Shown in pieces: positions 11,726 to 20,456 of a stretch of 64,000 bases of DNA. Made by a program: the position numbers and the translations under genes. Position 1 is the stretch's first letter. Each line of letters opens with the position of its first letter. The DNA comes from Ferriphaselus amnicola (GTDB lineage Bacteria; Pseudomonadota; Gammaproteobacteria; Burkholderiales; Gallionellaceae), in assembly GCF_000974685.2 (NCBI RefSeq), contig NZ_AP018738.1:620001-684000 (forward strand), written 5' to 3'. The notes beneath the pieces are model-generated. The model did not search any database. It saw only the letters and a program-made list of their open reading frames with translations, and was not told where the DNA came from.

Positions 11726-12988
11726 TCAATAGTGGTCGTGGGTGACATCTTCGTCGCTATCTAGCGGCCAGAGTTGATGAGCGTCGAGCAGCAACCGGTA
11801 ACGGGCTTCGTTGGCATCTAGTTGTGCGGTGGCTTCGGCTAAGGTGGATTCCAGTGCGATGCGGCGGGCGGTGAGTGTATCTGACAGGCTGCTCTCTCCC
11901 AGTGCGTAAGCTCGGGCGACCAGTTCTGCATTTTGCCGGATGCTGTTACCTGCATCAGCAGCTTGTTGCCAAGTCGTGAAGCTACTGACTGCTTGGGTAT
12001 GTGTAGCATAAACATCGCCTTCGAGGCGTCGCTGCACAAACGCTTCGCGGTTGGTAGCGATCTCGGCTTGATGTTGCATGCCCTCGGCTTGAGCGCTGCG
12101 CAATCCGAAAGAAAGCGGCACGGATACATACACACCGGTGACCTTTTCGTTACCGGCCATTTCGCTGGAATAACGCATGCCAACGGTCGGGTCAGGAATG
12201 CGGTCAGCTCGGCTGCGTTGCGCCAATAACTGCTGCAAATGCCGGTCGGATCGCACCATGCCCAATTCGTGGTTGTGCTGGAACACTTGATCTTTCCAGT
12301 AGGTGAAATCATTTTGGATGGCTTGAGGCGTACTGCGAGGTACGTTTTCAGGTAATTCGAGCCCGGGGAATTGGCGCACGATTTCGTTGGCCGCTAGCTG
12401 TGCGCGCATCAGGGCTTGACGCCTCGATACGCCTGCTTGTGCGGCTGCGGCGAGCGCTTGGTTATGCTCCATCTTGGGCGCGTCTCCGGCTTTCACACGT
12501 TTTTCCGTCATCGCAGCCAAGCGTTGTAGCGTCAATTCTTGTTGTTGCCATTGCGCGACTTGTGCCTGCTCTCGCTGCCAAGTGAACCAGAGACGTAACA
12601 GGAGGCGACCAGCTTCATGGCGCGCATCACCGAGCGTAAATTCGGCACGCTGCACGCCTTCTGCCCCGATCTCTTGATCGATCAGCATCTTGTTGGGCAG
12701 GCGAACAGGACGCTCGATGGCTACATCCCATTCCTTCAAGGCTTGGCCGGTACTGGCGATGCGTCGCTGTGCTGATCCTGCACGCACGTTGAATTCGTAA
12801 TTGCCGCTACTCCAACGACGGCGATTGCTTTGCTCGAACTTGATGCCGCTTTCGGCGGTCAGCACAGTGATGCTGCGACTGATCGCCGCTTCGGCCTGCG
12901 CTGGAGGCGGTAGGTCGGGGTAGGAAATCTCTTCAGCCATAATAGGCGCGGCGAATGCTAGGGCTAATGCTAAGACGATAGGTTTCAA
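11726..12988 (-). CDS. TolC/CzcC-type outer-membrane efflux protein
   Basis: The outer-membrane channel of a tripartite heavy-metal efflux system. The 420-residue protein has a signal peptide (MKPIVLALALAFAAPIMA) and a long coiled-coil-rich OEP domain with two internal halves, as in TolC relatives. Family motifs such as the repeated alanine/glutamine helices and the AYALGESSLSDTL segment fit CzcC-type factors. Its start overlaps the DUF3240 stop by four bases. In most czc/cus operons the channel gene comes first; here it follows the pump. The metal specificity cannot be read from this protein. Confidence 0.88.
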   Translation of the reverse strand: MKPIVLALALAFAAPIMAEEISYPDLPPPAQAEAAISRSITVLTAESGIKFEQSNRRRWSSGNYEFNVRAGSAQRRIASTGQALKEWDVAIERPVRLPNKMLIDQEIGAEGVQRAEFTLGDARHEAGRLLLRLWFTWQREQAQVAQWQQQELTLQRLAAMTEKRVKAGDAPKMEHNQALAAAAQAGVSRRQALMRAQLAANEIVRQFPGLELPENVPRSTPQAIQNDFTYWKDQVFQHNHELGMVRSDRHLQQLLAQRSRADRIPDPTVGMRYSSEMAGNEKVTGVYVSVPLSFGLRSAQAEGMQHQAEIATNREAFVQRRLEGDVYATHTQAVSSFTTWQQAADAGNSIRQNAELVARAYALGESSLSDTLTARRIALESTLAEATAQLDANEARYRLLLDAHQLWPLDSDEDVTHDHY

Positions 12989-13299
12989 GCGAGTCTCCCG
13001 AATTCAATCACCGGCGTGATCCAATAGGCCACTTCTGGGTTGGATGCAGTCGCCTTCAGGTGGGCGATCAATTCGTGTGCATCCTCTAGGTTCATCACTG
13101 AGCAGAGCTCCACACGGCGTGAGCGGCCACGCACTTGCTCCAGCATGCTGTGCAGAATCTCTTTTTGGCTGCCGCCCTCGATGTGGCGCACGGAAAAGCC
13201 TGAGACGAGCTCGGGGTGTTCCAAAAGCAAACTGACCAAGAGCTCCTCCATCGACTGGTGGCAAACCAGTGTTAACAAACAATCGAGTGGTTTTCTCAC
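12985..13299 (-). CDS. DUF3240 family protein
   Basis: A 104-residue soluble protein of the DUF3240 family (I recognise the start MRKPLDCLLTLVCHQSMEE and the overall ferredoxin-like pattern). This family is repeatedly found beside CusA/CzcA pumps and has been discussed as a distant PII/CutA-like fold, which would suggest a small-molecule or metal sensor acting on the pump. That role is inference. It overlaps the pump gene by four bases upstream and the channel gene by four bases downstream, so all three are translationally coupled. Possible metal ligands are Cys6, Cys13 and His14. Confidence 0.8.
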   Translation of the reverse strand: MRKPLDCLLTLVCHQSMEELLVSLLLEHPELVSGFSVRHIEGGSQKEILHSMLEQVRGRSRRVELCSVMNLEDAHELIAHLKATASNPEVAYWITPVIEFGRLA

Positions 13300-16200
13300 T
13301 TTTTACTCTCCACGATCTTAATGCCGTAGCGGCGATATAGAATGGGCAGCATGATGAGTGTGAGCAGAGTCGAACTGATCAAGCCGCCGGTGACAACGAT
13401 AGCCAGCGGTTTCTGAATTTCCGAGCCAGGGCCGTGAGCGAACAGAAGCGGCAGTAGGCCGAAGGCAGTGATACTGGCCGTCATCAGCACCGGACGCAGA
13501 CGGCGTTTCGCACCTTCACGAATAACCTCTGCCAAACTCATGCCTTGGGCATAAAGCTGATTGAAATAACTCACCATCACCACCCCGTTGAGTACGGCGA
13601 TACCGAGCAGGGCGATGAAGCCGACCGAGGCGGGCACCGACAGATACTCACGCGATATCCACAGGGCGAATACACCACCGATCAAGGCGAATGGGATGTT
13701 GGTCAACACCAGCACGGCTTGACGCACCGAACCGAAGGTGGCGAATAACAGCATGAAGATCAGACCGAGCGCGACTGGCACGACTACGGCCAAACGAGCA
13801 GCAGCGCGTTGTTGGTTCTCGAACTGTCCGCCCCAAGTGAGGCTGTAACCGGTCGTGAGTTTCATTTGCTGGGCGACCGCAGCCTTGGCTTCATCGACAA
13901 AACCGACCAGATCGCGGTCACGTACATTGGTTTGGATCACCACCATGCGCGTGCCGTTCTCGCGGTTGACGCTGACTGGTCCGTCGCTACGCTCGATATG
14001 CGCCACCACCGACAACGGTACGCTCTGGCCGTTGGCTAGCGGTAACGTAAGTGCGGAAAACAGCGCTGGAGATTGCTGTACATCGGGTTCGCCTCGGATC
14101 AGCAGCGGCGTGCGGCGACCTTCCTCGATCACTGTGCCGACACGTTGGCCCTCAACTTGGGCGCGCAGGGCATTGCTGATCTCATCCACCGACAGCCCGA
14201 AACGACCGGCAGCGAGCCGATCGACCACCACGCGGTAATACTGCACGCCGCTGTTTTTGACGGTATAGACATCTTCACTGCCCTGAATGCCTTCGAGCAG
14301 TTTCACCATTTGCTCAGCCATAGCGTTAAGTTTGGTGATGTCGGTACCGAATATCTTCACCGTCACGTCGCCGCGCGAGCCGGTGAGCATTTCGGAAACG
14401 CGCATTGCGATGGGCTGGGTGAAGCTGTATTCGATACCTGGAAAGTCGTCCATCACCTTGCGGATCTCGTCGATGATGGCAGTCTTGTTCGGGCTGCGCC
14501 ATTCTTCACGCGGGGCGAGCACGATGAAGTTGTCGGCCTCATTCAGTCCCATCGGATCAAGGCCGAGCTCGTCGGCTCCGGCGCGCGAGATGATCTGGCG
14601 TACTTCAGGCACGGCCTTGATGATGGCGCGTTGGATGCGCTCGTCGATGTCGGCGGTCTGAGCTAGGCTGATGGAGGGCAGCTTGGCGGTCTGCATCACC
14701 AGATCACCTTCATCCATTTCTGGCATGAAGGTCTTGCCGATCAGGGTGTAAACGCCAGCAGTAAGCACCAGCGAGGCCACGGCAGTGATCAGCACCTTGC
14801 GTTCGTTTTCCAGCGCCAGCTTGAGCATGGGTTCGTAGATCGCCAGCGATTTGCGCACCAGCCAAGGTTCGTCATGGCTGGCGGTCTTGAGCAGGTAGGA
14901 GGCGAGCGTCGGCACGATGGTGAGCGACAGGATCAAAGAGGCTGCCAATGCGAATACGATAGTCAGCGCCACTGGAATGAACAGCTTGCCTTCCAGCCCT
15001 TCTAGCGTCATCAAAGGCAGGAACACGATGATGATGATGGCGACGCCCGCCGCTACCGGCGTGATGACCTCTTTTACTGCGCGGTAGATGACGTGCAGGT
15101 GCGGCAAATGGCGGCGCGTATTGGCGAGATGATTGATGATGTTTTCGACCACCACCACGGCGCCATCGACCAGCATCCCGATGGCGATCGCCAATCCGCC
15201 CAGCGACATCAGGTTGGCCGACATGCCGAACTGCTGCATCAAGATGAACGTGATCAGCACAGCCAGCGGAAGTGCCAGCGCGACCACCAGCGCAGCGCGC
15301 AAGTTGCCGAGGAACAACACCAGCAAGATGACGACTAGCACGATGGCTTCGGTCAGGGCTTTGGAGACCGTGCCGACGGCGCGTTCAACCAAACTGCCGC
15401 GATCATAGAACGTCTTCGTGGTCATGCCTGGCGGTAGGCTAGGTGCGAGTTCTGCCAGCTTGTCATGCACGCCTTCCACCACTTTCTGCGCATTGGCACC
15501 ACGCAGGCCGAGTACTAAGCCTTCGACCGCTTCTCCTTGTCCGTTCATGGTGACCGTGCCGTAGCGGGTGAGTGCGCCGATGCGTACTTCGGCTACGTCA
15601 CTGATGCGCGTCGGGCTGCCATTGGTGCTGGCGATGACGATGTTGCGTACGTCGTCTAGCGTTTTGATGCTGCCTTCGGCTCGGACCAGCAGCGCTTCGT
15701 CGCCATCGGTCAAGCGGCCTGCGCCGTCGTTTCGGTTGTTCATCTCCAATGCTTGTTGCAACTGCACCATGGTCAGGCCGCGAGCGGCCAGTGCCAGATG
15801 GTCGGGCATGACCTCAAAGGTACGAGCCATGCCGCCCAGCGAATTGACATCGGCGACTCCCGGCAAAGTGCGCAGGGCAGGGCGGATCACCCAGTCGAGC
15901 ACGCTGCGGCGCTGCTCCAGCGTGTAGTTGTCGCCCTCGACGGTAAACATGAACATTTCGCCCAGTGGCGTGGTGATCGGCGCTAAGCCGCCACCGACCC
16001 CAGCGGGCAGATCGCGCAGCACGTTGTTCAGGCGCTCCGCAACTTGCTGCCGCGCCCAATAAATGTCGGTGCCATCGGTGAAGTTCAGGGTGATGTCGGC
16101 GATGGCGTACTTGGAGATCGAGCGCATGATGCGCTGATTGGGGATGCCCAGCATCTCTAGTTCGATCGGCGCAACGATGCGTGCCTCGACTTCCTCTGGC

Positions 16201-16373
16201 GTCATGCCCGGCGCCTTCATGATGAGTTTTACCTGCGTGGTGGAAACGTCGGGAAACGCGTCAATGGGCAGCTCGCGGAAGGAGATGATCCCCGCACCGA
16301 TGACGAGCAGGGTGAGCACCAGTACCAGCAATCGCTGGGTGAGGGCGAATTCGACGAGTTTGGACAGCATCAC
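13296..16373 (-). CDS. Heavy-metal efflux RND pump (CzcA/CusA family)
   Basis: The inner-membrane proton-driven pump of a tripartite metal exporter. At 1025 residues it has the RND plan: TM1 near the N-terminus, two large periplasmic loops, and TM2-6 and TM8-12 clusters. TM4 carries GLAIAIGMLVDGAVVVVENI, so the DGAVxxVEN core of divalent-cation pumps is present, but the DFG triplet of classical CzcA is replaced by AIG. This suggests an HME3b-like subgroup, with substrate uncertain. The start overlaps the adaptor stop by four bases. Together with the adaptor, DUF3240 and channel genes it forms a compact minus-strand operon. Confidence 0.93.
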   Translation of the reverse strand: MMLSKLVEFALTQRLLVLVLTLLVIGAGIISFRELPIDAFPDVSTTQVKLIMKAPGMTPEEVEARIVAPIELEMLGIPNQRIMRSISKYAIADITLNFTDGTDIYWARQQVAERLNNVLRDLPAGVGGGLAPITTPLGEMFMFTVEGDNYTLEQRRSVLDWVIRPALRTLPGVADVNSLGGMARTFEVMPDHLALAARGLTMVQLQQALEMNNRNDGAGRLTDGDEALLVRAEGSIKTLDDVRNIVIASTNGSPTRISDVAEVRIGALTRYGTVTMNGQGEAVEGLVLGLRGANAQKVVEGVHDKLAELAPSLPPGMTTKTFYDRGSLVERAVGTVSKALTEAIVLVVILLVLFLGNLRAALVVALALPLAVLITFILMQQFGMSANLMSLGGLAIAIGMLVDGAVVVVENIINHLANTRRHLPHLHVIYRAVKEVITPVAAGVAIIIIVFLPLMTLEGLEGKLFIPVALTIVFALAASLILSLTIVPTLASYLLKTASHDEPWLVRKSLAIYEPMLKLALENERKVLITAVASLVLTAGVYTLIGKTFMPEMDEGDLVMQTAKLPSISLAQTADIDERIQRAIIKAVPEVRQIISRAGADELGLDPMGLNEADNFIVLAPREEWRSPNKTAIIDEIRKVMDDFPGIEYSFTQPIAMRVSEMLTGSRGDVTVKIFGTDITKLNAMAEQMVKLLEGIQGSEDVYTVKNSGVQYYRVVVDRLAAGRFGLSVDEISNALRAQVEGQRVGTVIEEGRRTPLLIRGEPDVQQSPALFSALTLPLANGQSVPLSVVAHIERSDGPVSVNRENGTRMVVIQTNVRDRDLVGFVDEAKAAVAQQMKLTTGYSLTWGGQFENQQRAAARLAVVVPVALGLIFMLLFATFGSVRQAVLVLTNIPFALIGGVFALWISREYLSVPASVGFIALLGIAVLNGVVMVSYFNQLYAQGMSLAEVIREGAKRRLRPVLMTASITAFGLLPLLFAHGPGSEIQKPLAIVVTGGLISSTLLTLIMLPILYRRYGIKIVESKK

Positions 16374-17464
16374 TCGCCTCCGCCGATGCCCATCATTTGG
16401 GCTTTGAGCGAGGAGACGCCATGAACCACGACTTTCTCATCGCCCTTGAGGGTGGCGCTGATCATGCTGGTTTGTGCACCTTCGTTCATCACGCTGACGT
16501 TGACGGGGCGAAAGCCCTTTTCGGAAGTGACGAAAATCAGTGTTTTTCCAGCGACACGTGCCAGCGCGCTATTCGGCAGGTTCCATTGTGCCTGATTGCC
16601 AGAAACGGCAACGCTGGCTTCGACGAACTGACCAGGGCGTAGATTCTCTGTGCCTTTGTTAATCTCGGCGCGCAACAGGATGGTTTGATTGTTGCCGCTC
16701 AAATTGCGTCCGACGGCAATAAGCTTACCGCTGGCTTGGAATTTTGGGATGGTCACCAGTGCGCCTATTTGCAGCTTGGATGTGTGTGCCAGCGGAGCTT
16801 GGATTTCCAGCGCCAGTGGATTCAGTCGAGCAACTTTTAGGATAGGCACCGCAGCATCCAGACGTTGACCTGCGCTGACGTTTTTTTCCAAAATGACGCC
16901 GTCTATCGGTGAGGTGATCGACAGCAGGCTACTCAAGGCTTTGCCAGATTGGAGTTGGCTGATCGCGCCCTCCGACATGCCAGACAGACGAAGCATCTGC
17001 TTGCGTTCAGCTAATGCGGCGGCGGCTTCGATCTGCAAGCCGCGCGTGGTGCGGTAGCGGCTTTCCGAGATGATGCCATCCTTCCAGAGTTGCTCGTCGC
17101 GACTGAGGTTTTCTTTGGCGAGTTGCGCTTGCGTGCTCGTTTGCAGTAAGCCACGCTGGGCTTCTGCTAGCGCTGGACTTTGTAATTTGGCTAGTAACTG
17201 CCCCTGCTTGACACTGTCGCCCACGCCGACCAAGGTCTGTTCGACCATCGCAGGTAGAGGGGTGCTGATAATGAACAACTGTCCGCCTGGGACGACGACT
17301 TGAGCGGGCAGTCCCGAAACTTCACCCGCTTGTTTGGTGGGTAGGGTTTCGCTGCGAATACCTAAAGTAGTGATCTGCTTGGCAGATAAGATCAGTTCGT
17401 CATTGGCTAAAGCCAATGTGGATAGCGCCAGCAAACTCAATCCGGTGAGATAGGAAACCTTCAT
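16370..17464 (-). CDS. RND efflux periplasmic adaptor (membrane fusion protein, CzcB/CusB-like)
   Basis: Links the RND pump to the outer-membrane channel. I start it at the ATG at 17464, giving 364 residues with a clear signal peptide (MKVSYLTGLSLLALSTLALA); a longer open frame to 17671 encodes an implausible Arg/Ser-rich extension overlapping the upstream gene's 3' region. Lipoyl-like (about 60-90 and 165-200), alpha-hairpin (about 95-165) and beta-barrel (about 210-290) segments can be followed. No His-rich metal-binding N-terminus is seen, unlike CzcB; a separate His-containing protein is encoded just upstream. Confidence 0.9.
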   Translation of the reverse strand: MKVSYLTGLSLLALSTLALANDELILSAKQITTLGIRSETLPTKQAGEVSGLPAQVVVPGGQLFIISTPLPAMVEQTLVGVGDSVKQGQLLAKLQSPALAEAQRGLLQTSTQAQLAKENLSRDEQLWKDGIISESRYRTTRGLQIEAAAALAERKQMLRLSGMSEGAISQLQSGKALSSLLSITSPIDGVILEKNVSAGQRLDAAVPILKVARLNPLALEIQAPLAHTSKLQIGALVTIPKFQASGKLIAVGRNLSGNNQTILLRAEINKGTENLRPGQFVEASVAVSGNQAQWNLPNSALARVAGKTLIFVTSEKGFRPVNVSVMNEGAQTSMISATLKGDEKVVVHGVSSLKAQMMGIGGGE

Positions 17465-17523
17465 TGCGATACTCCATGATACAGTTAGACGGTGCGAGCG
17501 GGTGGCTCGCACATGGTGGGTGC

Positions 17524-17904
17524 TTATGCTAATGCAGGAGGGGCGTGCGAAAAAGGTATTTCGTAGGGAGTTACTGAGGTATTGAGTAGAGCGTGGTGAT
17601 TCCCGCCAATGAGATACAGGAGGCGGCTCGCCTCGGGGGGCGGTGTCGGTGAAAATAAAGCAGTGCCGCATAAGTCTAGCGAAATCTCACGCTGTAACTC
17701 ATGTGGCATTCCAATCGAAGGGGAGTCTGGCGTACTGAACGCTGGCTCAGCAAAGTTGAGTTCGCCGAACAGTGCGTGTTCCAACTCTACTGCATGGACG
17801 CTGCCATTGGCGTGGTCGCCATTGATATGTGCATGTGCCAAGGGAGCCACGCTTTGTAGCAGGGCAAACAGGCAGATGAGTAGGATTCTGATCCAGTGTT
17901 TCAT
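17524..17904 (-). CDS. His-containing exported protein at head of metal-efflux operon
   Basis: A 126-residue protein with a signal peptide ending near AHAH (MKHWIRILLICLFALLQSVAPLAHAH). The mature part has His and acidic residues close to its start (HINGDHANGSVHAVELEH), a pattern that could bind divalent cations in the periplasm. I start it at the ATG at 17904; the open frame to 17982 has no support. It resembles the small CzcI-like proteins that open some czc operons, but I cannot assign it to that family firmly. It is 59 bases upstream of the adaptor gene and probably the first gene of the operon. Confidence 0.65.
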   Translation of the reverse strand: MKHWIRILLICLFALLQSVAPLAHAHINGDHANGSVHAVELEHALFGELNFAEPAFSTPDSPSIGMPHELQREISLDLCGTALFSPTPPPEASRLLYLIGGNHHALLNTSVTPYEIPFSHAPPALA

Positions 17905-18008
17905 GGCACCGATGGTAGCACGGTTGGTGTCTGAGGCTCGGTCAGACAACAAGCTGCAAAAATAATTCCCTGATAGAATCAATCACCAATTAATCGAGGG
18001 ATAAGGGC

Positions 18009-20141
18009 ATGAATCGCAAGGCACATGAATGGCGTTTCTTTCGCGCAGGCGGTTTCGATCAGGTGCGTATTGATACCGGTGCTGATTTGCTGGCGCTGGG
18101 CGATCTTGATCAGAAACTTTGGGTGGCATTGAGCTGCCCGACACGCGGTATCGAATTTGATGCGCATACGCTCGATCTGATCGACTCCGATAATGACGGG
18201 CATGTGCGCGCACCCGAAGTCATCTCGGCGGTGAATTGGGCAGCTAGGCTGTTGAAAGATTGCGATCTGCTAGCCAAAGGGTCGGCGACACTGCCGCTGG
18301 TGGCGATCAACGAGGCAACGGATGAAGGTGCCAAATTATTGGCGGCAGCTCGCCATATTCTCGTTAGCCTAGGCAAACCCGAAGCGGACTCGGTCAGTGC
18401 GGCTGACACCACCGATACAGCAAGGCTGATGGCTGGACTGCGTTTTAATGGCGACGGCATCATCGCCCCCGCTGCAGTGGAAGATGCCGTGACGAAGAGC
18501 GTGCTGGAAAGCATCATCGCTAGTTTGGGCTCCGTTACCGATGCGGGTGGAGAGAAGGGGGTTACCAAGGATCTGGTTGAGCGTTTCTTCGATCAAGCGA
18601 GGGAGTTCGATACGTGGAGTCTGCGTGCTGAGCAAGATCAGGCCATCTTGTGCCTAAAGGAAGATACGCAGTTGGCGGCCACTGCTTGGCGGGCAGTGCG
18701 TACCAAGGTTGATGATTACTTCACTCGTTGCCAGATGGCGGCTTACGATGCGCGAGCAGCGCTGCCTCTGAGCCGATCTATCGAAGATTATCAGCAGCTG
18801 GCGGGGAAAGAGTTGAGTGCAGGGGCGAGTGAGGTGGCGGCATTTCCTTTGGCTTTGGTGGCTGCGGGACAATCCTTGCCGTTGCGCAACGGAATCAATC
18901 CAGCGTGGTCAGCCGCTATCGTTGCCTTTCGCGAACAAGTCGTGTTGCCGCTATTGGGCAATCGTGATCAGTTAAGTGCGGAGGAATGGGCTGACATTTC
19001 TGGTCGTTTTGCTGCTTACGAAGGCTGGTTGGCAGATAAGCCAGAGACGCAAGTGGAAGCGTTGGGTTCGGCTCATTTGCGCATGGTGCTGAGCGGTGGC
19101 CACGAGCTTGCTTTACTTGAACTGATTGCGCAGGATACGGCGCTGGCCTCCGAAGTTGAGGCGATCGCTTCGGTGGATAGGCTGGTTCACTATGTGCGCG
19201 ACTTGGGGGCGTTGGTCAATAACTTTGTCTCTTTCCGTAATTTTTACACCGGTGTGGATAAAGCGGTGTTTCAGGCGGGGACATTGTACTTGGATGGTCG
19301 GAGTTGCGAGTTGTGCATCAAGGTTGATGATGCCGGTAAGCACTCCACGCTGGCAAATCTGAGTCGTGTCTGTCTGGTCTATTGTGAGTGTGTGAATGGC
19401 TCGGCTAAACAGACCATCGCCGCCGCTTTTACTGCTGGCGACTCGGATCAGTTGATGGTTGGGCGCAATGGTATCTTCTACGACCGCAAGGGGCAGGACT
19501 GGAATGCAACCATCATCCGCATCCTAGAGCATCCGATTAGCATACGTCAGGCGTTCTGGTCACCATACAAGCGTGCTGGGAAAATGATTGGTGAGCAGTT
19601 GCAGAAGTTTGCTGCCGCTCGCTCTCAGGCGGCAGAAACCAAGTTGGTGACCTCAGCGCTTGAGGCTGGGAAGGCTCCTGCTGAAGCGCCCAAGGCTCCA
19701 CCTCCTCCGTTCGATGTGGGTAAATTTGCCGGTATTTTTGCGGCCATTGGCTTGGCGGTGGGGGCGTTGGGGACGGCGCTAGCCTCGGTGCTGACGGGCT
19801 TGCTCGACCTACGCTGGTGGCAGATGCCACTGGTGTTGATTGGAGCATTGCTGGCAGTGTCAGGACCTTCTATGCTGATTGCTTGGTTCAAGTTGAAACA
19901 GCGCAATCTTGGGCCGCTGCTGGATGCCAATGGCTGGGCAGTGAATGCGCGCGCTCGAATCAATATCCCGTTTGGAACGTCACTGACTGGCTTGGCTAGA
20001 CTGCCAGAAGGCGCTTCAGCTCTGCATATGGTTGATCCCTTTGCCGAAAAGAAACAGCGCTGGCCGTATTATGTTGGTGCATTGTTGCTTATAGGGATGG
20101 CTTGGGCGAGCTGGCACTGGAGTGCATTATTGTTCCGTTGA
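18009..20141 (+). CDS. Conserved membrane protein with EF-hand-type loop, function unknown
   Basis: A 710-residue protein I cannot assign to a function. Residues about 58-69 form a textbook EF-hand loop (DSDNDGHVRAPE: Asp at 1, 3 and 5, Gly at 6, Glu at 12). A second, partial loop (FNGDGIIAP) lies near residue 145. The long middle part is soluble and helical. A linker with Ala/Pro repeats (APAEAPKAPPPP, near 556) leads to three hydrophobic helices at about 572-600, 606-630 and 690-707. So a large, calcium-responsive-looking domain is anchored by a C-terminal membrane unit. There is no signal peptide, so the large domain is probably cytoplasmic. It is divergent from the metal operon and precedes flhDC without being obviously part of it. 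Confidence 0.75.
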   Translation: MNRKAHEWRFFRAGGFDQVRIDTGADLLALGDLDQKLWVALSCPTRGIEFDAHTLDLIDSDNDGHVRAPEVISAVNWAARLLKDCDLLAKGSATLPLVAINEATDEGAKLLAAARHILVSLGKPEADSVSAADTTDTARLMAGLRFNGDGIIAPAAVEDAVTKSVLESIIASLGSVTDAGGEKGVTKDLVERFFDQAREFDTWSLRAEQDQAILCLKEDTQLAATAWRAVRTKVDDYFTRCQMAAYDARAALPLSRSIEDYQQLAGKELSAGASEVAAFPLALVAAGQSLPLRNGINPAWSAAIVAFREQVVLPLLGNRDQLSAEEWADISGRFAAYEGWLADKPETQVEALGSAHLRMVLSGGHELALLELIAQDTALASEVEAIASVDRLVHYVRDLGALVNNFVSFRNFYTGVDKAVFQAGTLYLDGRSCELCIKVDDAGKHSTLANLSRVCLVYCECVNGSAKQTIAAAFTAGDSDQLMVGRNGIFYDRKGQDWNATIIRILEHPISIRQAFWSPYKRAGKMIGEQLQKFAAARSQAAETKLVTSALEAGKAPAEAPKAPPPPFDVGKFAGIFAAIGLAVGALGTALASVLTGLLDLRWWQMPLVLIGALLAVSGPSMLIAWFKLKQRNLGPLLDANGWAVNARARINIPFGTSLTGLARLPEGASALHMVDPFAEKKQRWPYYVGALLLIGMAWASWHWSALLFR

Positions 20142-20209
20142 TCCATTCTGCACATTTTTGGTTGAATTTGAGCTAACGAAAAAAACGATTAAATTTTTTA
20201 AAAAAACAC

Positions 20210-20236
20210 TAAAGTTTTATTTGTGGGTGCCGATAC
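20210..20236 (+). promoter_or_regulatory. Sigma28 (FliA)-type promoter upstream of flhDC
   Basis: TAAAGTTT at 20210-20217, an 11-base spacer, and GCCGATAC at 20229-20236. This matches the enterobacterial FliA consensus TAAAGTTT-N11-GCCGATAA at 15 of 16 positions. Transcription would begin near 20243, leaving a leader of about 210 bases before flhD. Confidence 0.75.
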
Positions 20237-20341
20237 ATCAGTCGTAAGCATGAGTTTGTCCCCTTGCAAATTCGTGTTCTTTGAAGGCTTCCTCTTCTAA
20301 TTCATGGACTTGCTCCATAATGAGGGAGTCTTCCCTTCTTT

Positions 20342-20397
20342 CATGTAGGAACATTGACTACAAAAAATACAGAAGCCCTCTGATTTTTTCCTACATG
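20342..20397. repeat. 10-bp perfect inverted repeat in the flhDC leader
   Basis: CATGTAGGAA (20342-20351) and TTCCTACATG (20388-20397) are exact reverse complements separated by 36 bases. It may be a dimeric or looping operator, or it may form a stem in the long mRNA leader. It lies 60 bases before the flhD start. Confidence 0.6.
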
Positions 20398-20456
20398 CAC
20401 GTCCCGCAGAATGCAGTCGTCGATAAAGACGTTGTTCAACTTCCAAGGGGACGAAA

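Larger units (their letters stand above)
20142..20456 (+). promoter_or_regulatory. flhDC upstream regulatory region
   Basis: This 315-base gap contains no convincing gene. From 5' to 3' it holds: phased A/T tracts at about 20178-20206; a sigma28-type promoter at 20210-20236; a possible 16-codon open frame at 20250-20300; and a 10-bp inverted repeat with arms at 20342-20351 and 20388-20397. A good ribosome site (AAGGGGACG) lies just before flhD. The region is markedly AT-rich compared with flanking genes. Confidence 0.6.

Noticed and set aside
17465-17671. N-terminal extension of the adaptor protein
   Set aside because: The additional 69 residues are Arg/Ser-rich, overlap the upstream gene, and would bury a clear signal peptide at 17464.
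20250-20300. 16-codon open frame as a real gene in the flhDC leader
   Set aside because: Too short to support without conservation data and no good ribosome site; noted only as part of the leader.
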